From Actinomycetota bacterium (GTDB taxonomy: Bacteria; Actinomycetota; Actinomycetes; S36-B12): DNA of 34,915 bases. How positions within the stretch are numbered: the first letter of the stretch is position 1; each line of letters starts with the position of its first letter. Shown one piece after another: positions 16,161-23,445 of this stretch. The DNA lies in assembly GCA_009699315.1 (NCBI GenBank), contig WLOK01000008.1:1-34915 (forward strand), given 5' to 3'. The position numbers and the translations under genes were made by a program. Under the pieces are notes generated by a model. That model did not search any database and was not told where the DNA came from. It was given only the letters and a program-made list of their open reading frames with translations.

Positions 16161-17165
16161 ATGATGACCACAGCATCGACACATCGTCTGCAGGCGCATT
16201 GGCGTCTGCAGACGATGACGGCTGGGCTGCGAGTCGTTCTCGCTGACGGCGATGATCCGCGTGTACGAGAGGCGGCACCGCACCTTGTCGAATGGGGTAT
16301 CACTCCGCTGCTGGTGACGAGCGATCCGGTTTTCTCTGACGGCGTGCAATCGCTAGATCCACGCGATGTTGCCCCTGGGATTACGCAGGTGCTCGAAGCG
16401 CTGGCTGACACACTTGCGCAGAAGCATGACCTGAGCGCAGCCGAGCGCTCTGCGCTGCTTTGCGACCCACTTAACATTGCTGTGGCCGCGGTCAAAGTTG
16501 GGCTCGTCGACGGCTGTGTCGCTGGTGCATCTCGCCCAAGTGCCGACGTAGCCCGTGCTGCGCTTCGATTAGTGGGCACGGCGCCCGGTGTCAGCACGCT
16601 CAGTAGTTCGTTCATCATGCTCTTGCCGGATGGTCGCGCGCTTGCCTACGGGGACTGTGCCGTAGTGCCCGAGCCAGATGCCGAGCAACTCGCCGAGATT
16701 GCTATCGCGACCGCGGGCACTTTTTCTGACGTGGTGGGCGAGGAGCCCGTCGTTGCGATGTTGTCGTTTAGCACGAAGGGGAGCGCTGAACATCGCAGCA
16801 TCGAGGTTGTTCGTGAGGCTACCCGCATTGTGCGCAAACAGTGTCCGGAGCTTGCCATCGACGGTGAACTGCAGTTTGACGCAGCGTTTGTGCCCGGTGT
16901 CGCGGCGGCTAAGGCGCCAGGGTCACCAGCGGCTGGGCGCGCCAATGTTTTCATTTTTCCGAATTTGGCAGCGGGAAACATCGCCTACAAGATCACCGAG
17001 CGACTCGCAGGCGCAGATGCGTTTGGTCCCCTCTTTCAGGGGTTGGCGGGTGCTGTTAATGATTTATCTCGTGGTTGCAGCGCCGAGGACATTCTTAACA
17101 TTTCGGTAATAACGAGTGTGCAGGCTGCACAACACGTGGATCATGCCACAGCAGGAGGTGCATGA
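16161..17165 (+). CDS. pta: Phosphate acetyltransferase
   Basis: A protein of up to 334 residues that converts acetyl phosphate and CoA into acetyl-CoA, taking the product of Xsc into central metabolism. Family segments are VVLADGDDPRVREAAPHL near the N terminus, VDGCVAGASRPSADVARAAL, DGELQFDAAFVPGVAAAKAP and NVFIFPNLAAGNIAYKI, the last being the CoA/acetyl phosphate region of short (domain-only) Pta proteins. It begins 3 nt after the xsc stop. The ATG at 16161 lacks a strong ribosome binding site (AAGGA lies too far upstream). A later ATG at 16215 would place a perfect 12-bp inverted repeat in the leader instead of in the coding region. The stop codon is immediately followed by the tauC ATG. 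Confidence 0.92.
   Translation: MMTTASTHRLQAHWRLQTMTAGLRVVLADGDDPRVREAAPHLVEWGITPLLVTSDPVFSDGVQSLDPRDVAPGITQVLEALADTLAQKHDLSAAERSALLCDPLNIAVAAVKVGLVDGCVAGASRPSADVARAALRLVGTAPGVSTLSSSFIMLLPDGRALAYGDCAVVPEPDAEQLAEIAIATAGTFSDVVGEEPVVAMLSFSTKGSAEHRSIEVVREATRIVRKQCPELAIDGELQFDAAFVPGVAAAKAPGSPAAGRANVFIFPNLAAGNIAYKITERLAGADAFGPLFQGLAGAVNDLSRGCSAEDILNISVITSVQAAQHVDHATAGGA
16182..16217. repeat. Perfect 12-bp inverted repeat (hairpin) at the 5' end of pta
   Basis: CATCGTCTGCAG (16182-16193) and CTGCAGACGATG (16206-16217) are exact reverse complements separated by 12 nt. In mRNA this makes a stable stem at the xsc-pta junction, and the 3' arm ends in an alternative ATG. It could tune translation or RNA stability between xsc and pta. 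Confidence 0.75.
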
Positions 17166-18089
17166 ATGTCGATCAACAGCACGGCCATTGATCCGACGGC
17201 TGCTGGCGATAATCCAGACGAGATCGCCGGCATCACGCCGCCGCCGCCGGCTCGTTGGCTTCGTGTCGGTAAGAGCCCTTGGATCACACGGCTCTTGGCT
17301 CTCGTCGCATTCGTCATCGTGTGGTGGTTCTTGACCACACCATGGAGTTGGCATGAGGGCAAGCCGATCATGTTGCCGCTGTACCTCCCCTCCATTCCGG
17401 ATGTGTGGGCCGCATTTGTGCGATCTATGACGATCCATCCGATCGCAGCGGGCGTCGATCGCATGGTCGTCGGCGAGCAGGGGTACTACTTATGGCAGCA
17501 CTTGTTGGCCACCCTTCAGCGCATCGGCTTCGGTTTGTTATTCGCCATCATCGTGGGTATTCCCGTCGGACTTTTTATGGCAAGTTTCCGATTCTTCAAT
17601 ACCGCGGCCGAGCCATACATCAACTTCCTTCGCGCGCTTCCGCCGCTGGGATATATCGGTCTGCTGATCGTGTGGTTCGGCATCGGAAACACGTCCAAGA
17701 TCTGGCTGCTCTTCCTTGCCGCATTCCCGCCGATCACAATCGCAACTATCGCCGGTGTTCGAGGGATTCGCGAAGATCAGATTCACGCCGCGCAGACTCT
17801 TGGCGCAAAGCGCTATCAGATACTTTCCAAGGTGATGATTCCGGCAACTGCGCCGGATCTCATTACTGGCATTCGAGTGGCAGTTGGCTTCGCGTGGACA
17901 ACCGTCGTCGCGGCCGAACTCAATAACGGTATTCCCGGCATTGGTGGTCTCGCCTACGCCTCGGGTACCGAACTACAGACCCCGCTAACCATTGTGTGCA
18001 TCATCGTGATTGGAATCACGGCGATCATTCTGGATAGCGGTATTAAGGCCCTGGAGAAGGTCATTGTCCCCTGGCGGGGCAAGGCATGA
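17166..18089 (+). CDS. tauC: ABC transporter permease, taurine/sulfonate type
   Basis: A 307-residue inner-membrane permease of the TauC/SsuC family. After a roughly 40-residue cytoplasmic N terminus come about six membrane segments, the first around ITRLLALVAFVIVWWFL. The coupling (EAA) loop reads AAQTLGAKRYQILSKVMIP, followed by GFAWTTVVAAEL. RALPPLGYIGLLIVWFGIG is typical of sulfonate/nitrate/taurine permeases. The start has an excellent GGAGG ribosome binding site inside the end of pta and directly abuts its stop. With TauA and TauB it forms an importer whose substrate is inferred to be taurine from the operon context; other C2 sulfonates are possible. Confidence 0.92.
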   Translation: MSINSTAIDPTAAGDNPDEIAGITPPPPARWLRVGKSPWITRLLALVAFVIVWWFLTTPWSWHEGKPIMLPLYLPSIPDVWAAFVRSMTIHPIAAGVDRMVVGEQGYYLWQHLLATLQRIGFGLLFAIIVGIPVGLFMASFRFFNTAAEPYINFLRALPPLGYIGLLIVWFGIGNTSKIWLLFLAAFPPITIATIAGVRGIREDQIHAAQTLGAKRYQILSKVMIPATAPDLITGIRVAVGFAWTTVVAAELNNGIPGIGGLAYASGTELQTPLTIVCIIVIGITAIILDSGIKALEKVIVPWRGKA

Positions 18090-18150
18090 GTTCCATCCAG
18101 GGAATCGGCATGGCCGGATCACCAGGGAAACCACAAGGAGGAATATCCAT

Positions 18151-19212
18151 ATGAAGTTGTCCAAGAGCATCTTCGCTGTGGCAGGGGCGGCAGTAGTCGC
18201 GGTTGCCATCGCAGCATGCGGAAGCAGCTCGGGAGGCGGATCCTCATCCGCTGCATCCGACTGCCCGCTCGGCGCAGCAGATACGTCAATCACGACAGTG
18301 GCACGCATCGCGTACCAGAAGATCCCCAACGGCGATCTGATCGTCAAGGATCAGCAGATTCTCGAGAAGTGCATGCCCAACGCCAAGATCAGCTGGAGCG
18401 TCTTTGCTTCAGGTGGCGATGTACTTCAGGCATACGGTGCCAAAGCTGTCGACATGGGCCTAACTGGCTCGAACCCGAACGTCAAGGCTCTTTCGGCGCC
18501 GCTCAACACGACGCTGCCGGCCATCCAGACTGTCTGGATTCACGATGTCATCGGTGCGGGCGAGTCCCTCATCGTGCATCCGGAGATCAAGTCCGCAGCG
18601 GATCTAAAGGGCAAGAAGATTGCCACCCCGTTCGGCTCGACCTCGCACTACTCGCTGCTCAACTGGCTAAGCGCCAATGGCCTGACGACCACAGACGTCG
18701 AGGTCATCAACCTTGAGCCCGAGAAGATGCTCGCCGCATGGGGCGAGATTGCTGGTGCATGGGTATGGGATCCGACGTTGTCGGAGCTCGTCAAGGGTGG
18801 CGGTGTCGCACTTGCTTCCAGCGCTGACACAGCTGCTGCCGGCAAGCCGACCTACGACCTTGGTAACGCCACCAAGGAGTTCGTGGATGCCAATGGTCCG
18901 TTCATGACCATGTGGGCCAAGGCAGAGAACTATGCCGTAAGCATGATTCTCGACAAGCCAGCCGACGCTGCAGCATCCATGGCAGCAGAACTTGCTCTCC
19001 CCGCAGCCGACGTGCAGAAGATGTTCGCCGGATACACGTACCTCCCGGCGGCAGAGCAGGCATCGGATAAGTGGCTCGGTGGCGCCCTCGGGACGCAGTT
19101 CCTCGATACCGCCAAGTTCCTTTTGGAGCAGGGCTCGATCGAGGGTGTCAGTGCACCCGAGGTGTACTCGGCCGGCATCAACAAGGGCCCGGCAGAGTCC
19201 GCAGCAAAGTAA
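18151..19212 (+). CDS. tauA: Taurine/sulfonate-binding lipoprotein of the ABC importer
   Basis: A 353-residue substrate-binding protein. The N terminus is a lipoprotein signal: positively charged MKLSKS, a hydrophobic stretch, and lipobox AIAAC, followed by a Ser/Gly linker, so it is anchored to the outer face of the membrane. The mature part has the NMT1/SsuA-like fold, with KIPNGDLIVKDQQILEK and KGKKIATPFGSTSHYSLL as ligand-cleft segments and WVWDPTLSELVKGGG further on. The ATG at 18151 is preceded by AAGGAGG at 18135-18141. The 61-nt gap after tauC holds only this leader. The gene order tauC-tauA-tauB differs from the tauABC order of enteric bacteria. Substrate is inferred from xsc and the aminotransferase. 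Confidence 0.9.
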   Translation: MKLSKSIFAVAGAAVVAVAIAACGSSSGGGSSSAASDCPLGAADTSITTVARIAYQKIPNGDLIVKDQQILEKCMPNAKISWSVFASGGDVLQAYGAKAVDMGLTGSNPNVKALSAPLNTTLPAIQTVWIHDVIGAGESLIVHPEIKSAADLKGKKIATPFGSTSHYSLLNWLSANGLTTTDVEVINLEPEKMLAAWGEIAGAWVWDPTLSELVKGGGVALASSADTAAAGKPTYDLGNATKEFVDANGPFMTMWAKAENYAVSMILDKPADAAASMAAELALPAADVQKMFAGYTYLPAAEQASDKWLGGALGTQFLDTAKFLLEQGSIEGVSAPEVYSAGINKGPAESAAK

Positions 19213-19238
19213 TCGCAACACATCGATAGGAGCGCGAC

Positions 19239-20060
19239 ATGACTGTGGCTATGGACAAGAGCGGCGGAGCGGCGAGCAATGCCAAGCACGAAAAGAGCTT
19301 GGTAGTTGACGGCGTTCGGCAGTTCTTCGGCACTAAAGGTGCCAAAGTCCATGCCTTGTCGCGTATTGATCTGGTGATCGAGCCGGGGCAGTTCGTGTGT
19401 CTTGCCGGCCCCTCGGGGTGCGGCAAGACCACGCTGCTCCGGCTCATCGCCGGATTCATGCGACCCACAGAAGGCCAGATCACTGTCGACGGTCGCGTAG
19501 TCAGCAAGCCTGGATCCGATCGAGGCATGGTGTTTCAGGCGCCGACGCTTTATCCGTGGATGGACGTTCGACAAAACATCGAACTTGGGTTGAAATTCCA
19601 AGGCGTCCACAAGGCCGCGCGTGGCATCGAGTCAGAGCGCTATATGAAGATGGTCGGTCTGAGCGACTTTGCTGAGCGCAAGCCCTATGAATTGTCCGGT
19701 GGCATGCAGCAGCGCTGTCAGATCGCGCGCGTACTCGCCAGCGACCCCGATTTCGTGCTCATGGACGAGCCATTTGGAGCGCTAGATGCGCTCACGCGTG
19801 AGCGCCTCCAAGAGGAACTTCTCACCATTTGGCGCGAGACTGGCAAGACGATCCTTTTCATCACGCATAGCGTCGAAGAAGCAGTATTCCTCGGCTCGCG
19901 TGTCCTTGTGATGAGCCGTCGCCCAGGCAAGATTGTGCTCGATGAGCCAGTTGACTTGGCAGTCGATGGTCAACGTCTCCCCGTCGCCGAACTGCGATCC
20001 GCACCGGCTTTCGTTGCCTTGCGCGACAAGGTGCGCGACGCGATTCAGGCCAGTATGTAA
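19239..20060 (+). CDS. tauB: ABC transporter ATPase, taurine/sulfonate type
   Basis: A 273-residue nucleotide-binding subunit. It has Walker A GPSGCGKTTLL, Q-loop MVFQAPTLYPWMDVRQNI, signature LSGGMQQR, Walker B FVLMDEPFGALDAL and the switch His in FITHSVEEAV, all intact. These are typical of TauB/SsuB ATPases that energise sulfonate import. The ATG has GATAGGAG upstream. It is the last gene of the operon; a strong stem-loop follows before the convergent aldehyde dehydrogenase gene. Confidence 0.93.
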   Translation: MTVAMDKSGGAASNAKHEKSLVVDGVRQFFGTKGAKVHALSRIDLVIEPGQFVCLAGPSGCGKTTLLRLIAGFMRPTEGQITVDGRVVSKPGSDRGMVFQAPTLYPWMDVRQNIELGLKFQGVHKAARGIESERYMKMVGLSDFAERKPYELSGGMQQRCQIARVLASDPDFVLMDEPFGALDALTRERLQEELLTIWRETGKTILFITHSVEEAVFLGSRVLVMSRRPGKIVLDEPVDLAVDGQRLPVAELRSAPAFVALRDKVRDAIQASM

Positions 20061-20061
20061 C

Positions 20062-20097
20062 CCATGGACGCTGCGCCGAGAGGCGCGCGGTTCATGG
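20062..20097. terminator. Stem-loop between convergent tauB and aldehyde dehydrogenase genes
   Basis: The arms CCATG...GCGCC (20062-20077) and GGCGC...CATGG (20082-20097) pair around a GAGA tetraloop with a few internal mismatches. The position right after the tauB stop and at the opposite gene's stop suggests a bidirectional terminator. There is no T tract, so it may stabilise 3' ends instead. Confidence 0.5.
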
Positions 20098-21513
20098 TCG
20101 GCCGATGGACTTCAAGGACAGGTACTCATCCATGCCGGCGACACCTAGTTCGCGACCGTAACCAGACTTCTTGTAGCCGCCAAAGGGAGCGACGGGGTTA
20201 TAGGCCGCGCCATTGATGTCGACCGAGCCGGTGCGCATCCGCCGCGCAACCGACATCGCGCGATCGGTGTCGGCCGACCAGACTCCGCCGTGCAAGCCAT
20301 AGTCGGAGTTGTTCGCGATTGACACGGCCTCATCGTCACCGTCGTAGGCCATGACGGCGAGCACCGGACCGAAGACTTCGGTGTGGGCGATCGTTGAGTC
20401 GGGACGCACATCGGCGAGAACGGTGGGCCGTACGTAGTAGCCGACGGGCAAATCATCTGGAGCTGCTGATCCGCCGGTCACGACTCGTGCGCCTTCGCGT
20501 ACGGCCGTATCAATCAACCCGCGCACCTTGTCGCGCTGAGCCTTGCTCGCGAGGGGCCCTAGTTTGGTAGTCGTCAACGTGGGATCGCCCATGATGTAGG
20601 AATCGGCAAATCCTGCGGCGAATTCCAGTGCCTCTTCGTACATGTGAGACGGCACGAGCATGCGCGTCCACGCGGTACAGGTTTGACCACAGTTGAGGAA
20701 CGCTTTGGCGATGCCGATTTTGACTGCGAGTTTGAGGTCGGCATCGTCGAGAATCACGTTGGCGGATTTGCCGCCAAGTTCGAGTGTGACACGGGTGATA
20801 TTGGGCGCTGCGGCTTCTGCCACCTTGGCGCCCGAGGCCACCGACCCGGTGAATGACACGACATCAAGCCCGGGGTGTCCAGCGAGCGCGGCACCGACTT
20901 CGGATCCATATCCGGGCACGAGGTTGACGACGCCCGGCGGTAGTCCAAGTTCGTGCAGCACATCGAAAAGCAGATAAGCAGACAGTGGCGTCAACTCGCT
21001 GGGTTTGAGCACAAACGTGCAGCCCGCTGCGAGCGCAGGGCCGAGTTTGCAGATGATCTGATGAAGCGGGTAGTTCCAGGGCGTGATAGCACCGACCACT
21101 CCCGCTGCCTCGCGTGCCACGAGTGTGTTGCCGACTTCGTAGGACCACTCGAAGTTTTCGAGAATGTCGACGTAGGAGCGCACGATGGTTTGGGGGAGCG
21201 GAGCTTGAATCGCTGCGGCGATGCCGGCGGGAGCGCCCATCTCTGCCGTGATGGTCTCGGCAAACTCCTGCGTGCGAGCGGCCATGCCGTCGGCAAGAGC
21301 CTGTAGGACATCACGCCGATAGGCGGGGCTCGTCTGCGACCACGCAGGGAATGCGTCTTGAGCAGCGGCTACGGCTCTGTCGACATCCGCCGCGGTTCCC
21401 TCAGGCACGAAAGCGAAGGTCTGCTCCGTCGCGGGGTTCTCCACTGCAATGCGTCCATTGCCGGCAGGGGCGGTCCACTGCCCATTGATGTAGACGCTCG
21501 TACGGTCGCTCAT
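20092..21513 (-). CDS. NAD(P)-dependent aldehyde dehydrogenase
   Basis: A 473-residue aldehyde dehydrogenase of the broad ALDH superfamily, oxidising an aldehyde to the acid. Visible are AITPWNYPL (cofactor region), FTGSVASGAKVAEAA, the catalytic Glu in LELGGKS (E245), the nucleophile in CGQTC (C279), EVFGPVLAVM and the C-terminal PFGGYKKSGYGRELG. The start is the ATG at 21513 (MSDRTSVYINGQW); the longer frame upstream runs antisense into the acyl-CoA dehydrogenase gene and is not protein-like. The gene lies directly after the taurine operon in opposite orientation. It could act on sulfoacetaldehyde or another aldehyde, but substrate cannot be read from the sequence. TAGACT at 21553-21548 on the minus strand is a possible -10. 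Confidence 0.92.
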   Translation of the reverse strand: MSDRTSVYINGQWTAPAGNGRIAVENPATEQTFAFVPEGTAADVDRAVAAAQDAFPAWSQTSPAYRRDVLQALADGMAARTQEFAETITAEMGAPAGIAAAIQAPLPQTIVRSYVDILENFEWSYEVGNTLVAREAAGVVGAITPWNYPLHQIICKLGPALAAGCTFVLKPSELTPLSAYLLFDVLHELGLPPGVVNLVPGYGSEVGAALAGHPGLDVVSFTGSVASGAKVAEAAAPNITRVTLELGGKSANVILDDADLKLAVKIGIAKAFLNCGQTCTAWTRMLVPSHMYEEALEFAAGFADSYIMGDPTLTTTKLGPLASKAQRDKVRGLIDTAVREGARVVTGGSAAPDDLPVGYYVRPTVLADVRPDSTIAHTEVFGPVLAVMAYDGDDEAVSIANNSDYGLHGGVWSADTDRAMSVARRMRTGSVDINGAAYNPVAPFGGYKKSGYGRELGVAGMDEYLSLKSIGRP

Positions 21514-21571
21514 GGTGATCCCGACTTCTGGGGGTAGATTTCGGCTCAGTCTAGTGAGCGGGCGGTGTGCG

Positions 21572-22723
21572 ATGGGGGACTTGAGTCCCGAAGAGGCCGA
21601 GATGGTCGCCACGGTTGCGCGGTTTGTCGACGACGAGGTCCGGCCCCGGGTCCGCGAGGTTGAGCACGCGAATGAATACCCAGCCGCATGGATCGAGACC
21701 ATGAAGGCGCTCGGTGTGTACGGGTTAGTAATCCCAGAGTCCTTCGGCGGCAGTGCGGTCTCCACATCGTGCTTCGCGATGATCACCGAGGAACTCGCGC
21801 GCGGATGGATGTCGTTGGCAGGGGCGATGGGTGGGCATTCCGTCGTTGCACAGTTGATCGTCGCTTACGGCACGCCCGCGCAACAGGACCGCTATCTGCG
21901 ACGCCTAGCCACCGGCGAGATTCGCGCGACCATGGCACTTACCGAGCCTGGTGGTGGGTCCGACCTTCAAGCGATGACCACTGTGGCTCGCCGGTCAGAG
22001 GACGTCTATGTCGTCAATGGCACCAAGACGTGGATCACCAATGCGCGACGCGCGGGGCTCATTGCGTTGTTGTGCAAGACCGATCCGGCGGCTGAGCCGG
22101 CGCACTCGGGCATGAGCATCCTGCTCATTGAACCCGGTGCGGGGATGAGCGTCTCGGATGACCTACCCAAACTCGGCTATAAGGGCGTGGAGAGTTGCGA
22201 GGTTGTCTTTGCTGACTATCGCGCGCCACTCGACAGTGTCTTGGGAGGAGCCGAAGGTGCGGGCTTCGCACACATGATGCGGGGTCTCGAGATTGGGCGC
22301 ATCCAGGTGGCTGCTCGAGCCACGGGAGTTGCGCGGGCCGCGTTTGACGATGCGCTCGCCTACTCCCAGCAACGTGAAGCGTTCGGCAAACAAATTTGGG
22401 AGCATCAATCCATCGGCAACTACCTAGCGGATATGGCCACAAAGATCACTGCAGCACGGCAACTCCTACTACACGCTGCGCGGGTCTACGACTCAGGTGC
22501 TCGCGCCGACGTCGAGGCCGGCATGGCCAAACTCTTCTGCTCCGAGGTAGCGATGGAAGTTGCTCTCACGAACATTCGGGTGCACGGCGGTTATGGCTAT
22601 TCGACTGAGTTTGATGCCGAACGTTTCTTTCGGGATGCGCCGCTCATGATCGTGGGTGAGGGCACCAACGAAATTCAGCGCTCAGTGATCGCGAGTCGGC
22701 TTATCGCGCGTGGTGGCCTTTAA
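21572..22723 (+). CDS. Acyl-CoA dehydrogenase
   Basis: A 383-residue FAD flavoprotein of the acyl-CoA dehydrogenase family that introduces a trans-2 double bond into an acyl-CoA. The FAD-contact segment MALTEPGGGSDLQAM and WITNARRAGLIAL are present, as are QQREAFGKQIWEHQSIGNYL, the dimer region HGGYGYSTEFDAERFFRDA, and VGEGTNEIQRSVIASRL near the C terminus with the Glu usually serving as catalytic base. The ATG at 21572 fits the start of homologous sequence; a GTG at 21554 is an alternative. It is divergent from the aldehyde dehydrogenase with 58 bp between starts. Chain-length preference and any link to sulfonate metabolism are unknown. Confidence 0.92.
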   Translation: MGDLSPEEAEMVATVARFVDDEVRPRVREVEHANEYPAAWIETMKALGVYGLVIPESFGGSAVSTSCFAMITEELARGWMSLAGAMGGHSVVAQLIVAYGTPAQQDRYLRRLATGEIRATMALTEPGGGSDLQAMTTVARRSEDVYVVNGTKTWITNARRAGLIALLCKTDPAAEPAHSGMSILLIEPGAGMSVSDDLPKLGYKGVESCEVVFADYRAPLDSVLGGAEGAGFAHMMRGLEIGRIQVAARATGVARAAFDDALAYSQQREAFGKQIWEHQSIGNYLADMATKITAARQLLLHAARVYDSGARADVEAGMAKLFCSEVAMEVALTNIRVHGGYGYSTEFDAERFFRDAPLMIVGEGTNEIQRSVIASRLIARGGL

Positions 22724-22762
22724 CTTCCAAGTGACCGGTATGTGTCGATTTATACCCTGACT

Positions 22763-22905
22763 TTGGGAGACCAATGTCACGGCAATCTCCGTTTTGCCCC
22801 GTGGTTATGGATTTTTGCTGTGATTTCGGGTTTTGGTGGGTCAGGCGGCGCGGGTGATGGTGGTGAGTCACATGCATCATCACATCCACCGCAAGGGGTT
22901 AGCCC
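22763..22905 (+). promoter_or_regulatory. Structured 5' leader of the lysozyme-like gene (candidate cis-regulatory RNA)
   Basis: TATACC at 22751-22756 could be a -10, leaving a leader of roughly 140 nt. GTCACGGCAA (22776-22785) pairs with TTGCTGTGAT (22815-22824) over ten pairs (two G-U), and GACC/GGTC flanks can extend the stem. A second hairpin is possible between the GTGATGGTGG region near 22855 and the CATCAC...CCACC region near 22885. The ribosome binding site AAGGGG follows. It does not show the conserved blocks of the c-di-AMP (ydaO) riboswitch that often precedes actinobacterial cell-wall hydrolases. Confidence 0.35.
22774..22857 (+). other. Possible upstream ORF (27 residues) in the leader
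   Basis: An ATG at 22774, preceded by GGGAGA at 22765-22770, opens a 27-codon frame ending at TGA 22855-22857. The peptide contains FCPVVMDFCCDF, with three cysteines including a CC pair, and then WWVRRRG. It overlaps the first predicted stem, so its translation would disrupt that stem. Whether it is translated is unknown. Confidence 0.22.
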
Positions 22906-23445
22906 ATGTCAGGTATGTCCAGATTTCGCGCCAGTATTCTTGGCGGTATCGCACTAGTGATTGTGTGCGGCCTTGGCGCCTTGCCAGCGGAAGCGACAGC
23001 AGCGCCTATCTGGGTAAGTTCGCAGTCATGCACCAACTCCCTCCGTGACACGCTGTTTGAGGCGGGTTTCCGGGGCGTCAACCTGCACGAGGCATGGGCC
23101 ATTGCTATGCGAGAGAGCAATGGTGAGGCGAATCTCGGTCCAGGTTCTCCGGGATTTAACGGCCATGACTGGGGGCTGTTCCAGTGGAACAAGCCGAGTT
23201 GGGGCAGTCAAAGCTGGTGGAACGATTCGAAGATGGTCAATGGTCTCTATAACGCGCGCCTTGCATATCGCATGTCGTCGGGTGGTCGGGATTGGAGCCT
23301 GTGGGGTCTCGATGGTCGAGGACGCACGAAGGCAGATCTCTACGCGAACTATGGTTGGAGTTCGCAGCAAATCTATTCGTGGATTACTCAGCCGTACGAG
23401 CGCTACTTCCGAGCATTCTCCGCGACATTGGGCCGTTGCAGGTAG
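22906..23445 (+). CDS. Secreted lysozyme/transglycosylase-like protein
   Basis: A 179-residue protein. Residues 1-33 form a signal peptide (SRFRAS, a hydrophobic core, cleavage near ATA-AP). The mature domain begins with a Cys-containing helix, then AWAIAMRESNGEANLGPG with E70 as likely catalytic acid, and HDWGLFQWNKPSW, the GLFQ-type motif of lysozyme-like (SLT/goose-type) folds. It probably cleaves or binds peptidoglycan outside the cell. Two ATG codons (22906 and 22915) are possible starts; AAGGGG at 22889-22894 serves either. The C terminus is rich in Trp and Tyr and ends LGRCR. The last 43 bp overlap the convergent polysaccharide deacetylase gene. Confidence 0.75.
   Translation: MSGMSRFRASILGGIALVIVCGLGALPAEATAAPIWVSSQSCTNSLRDTLFEAGFRGVNLHEAWAIAMRESNGEANLGPGSPGFNGHDWGLFQWNKPSWGSQSWWNDSKMVNGLYNARLAYRMSSGGRDWSLWGLDGRGRTKADLYANYGWSSQQIYSWITQPYERYFRAFSATLGRCR

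Noticed and set aside
21514-21786. Extended N terminus of the aldehyde dehydrogenase
   Set aside because: This part runs antisense to the acyl-CoA dehydrogenase coding region, and the family's N terminus begins at the ATG at 21513.
22763-22905. c-di-AMP (ydaO) riboswitch upstream of the lysozyme-like gene
   Set aside because: Gene context fits, but I could not find the conserved sequence blocks of that riboswitch. A covariance-model scan would settle it; it is kept only as an unassigned structured leader.
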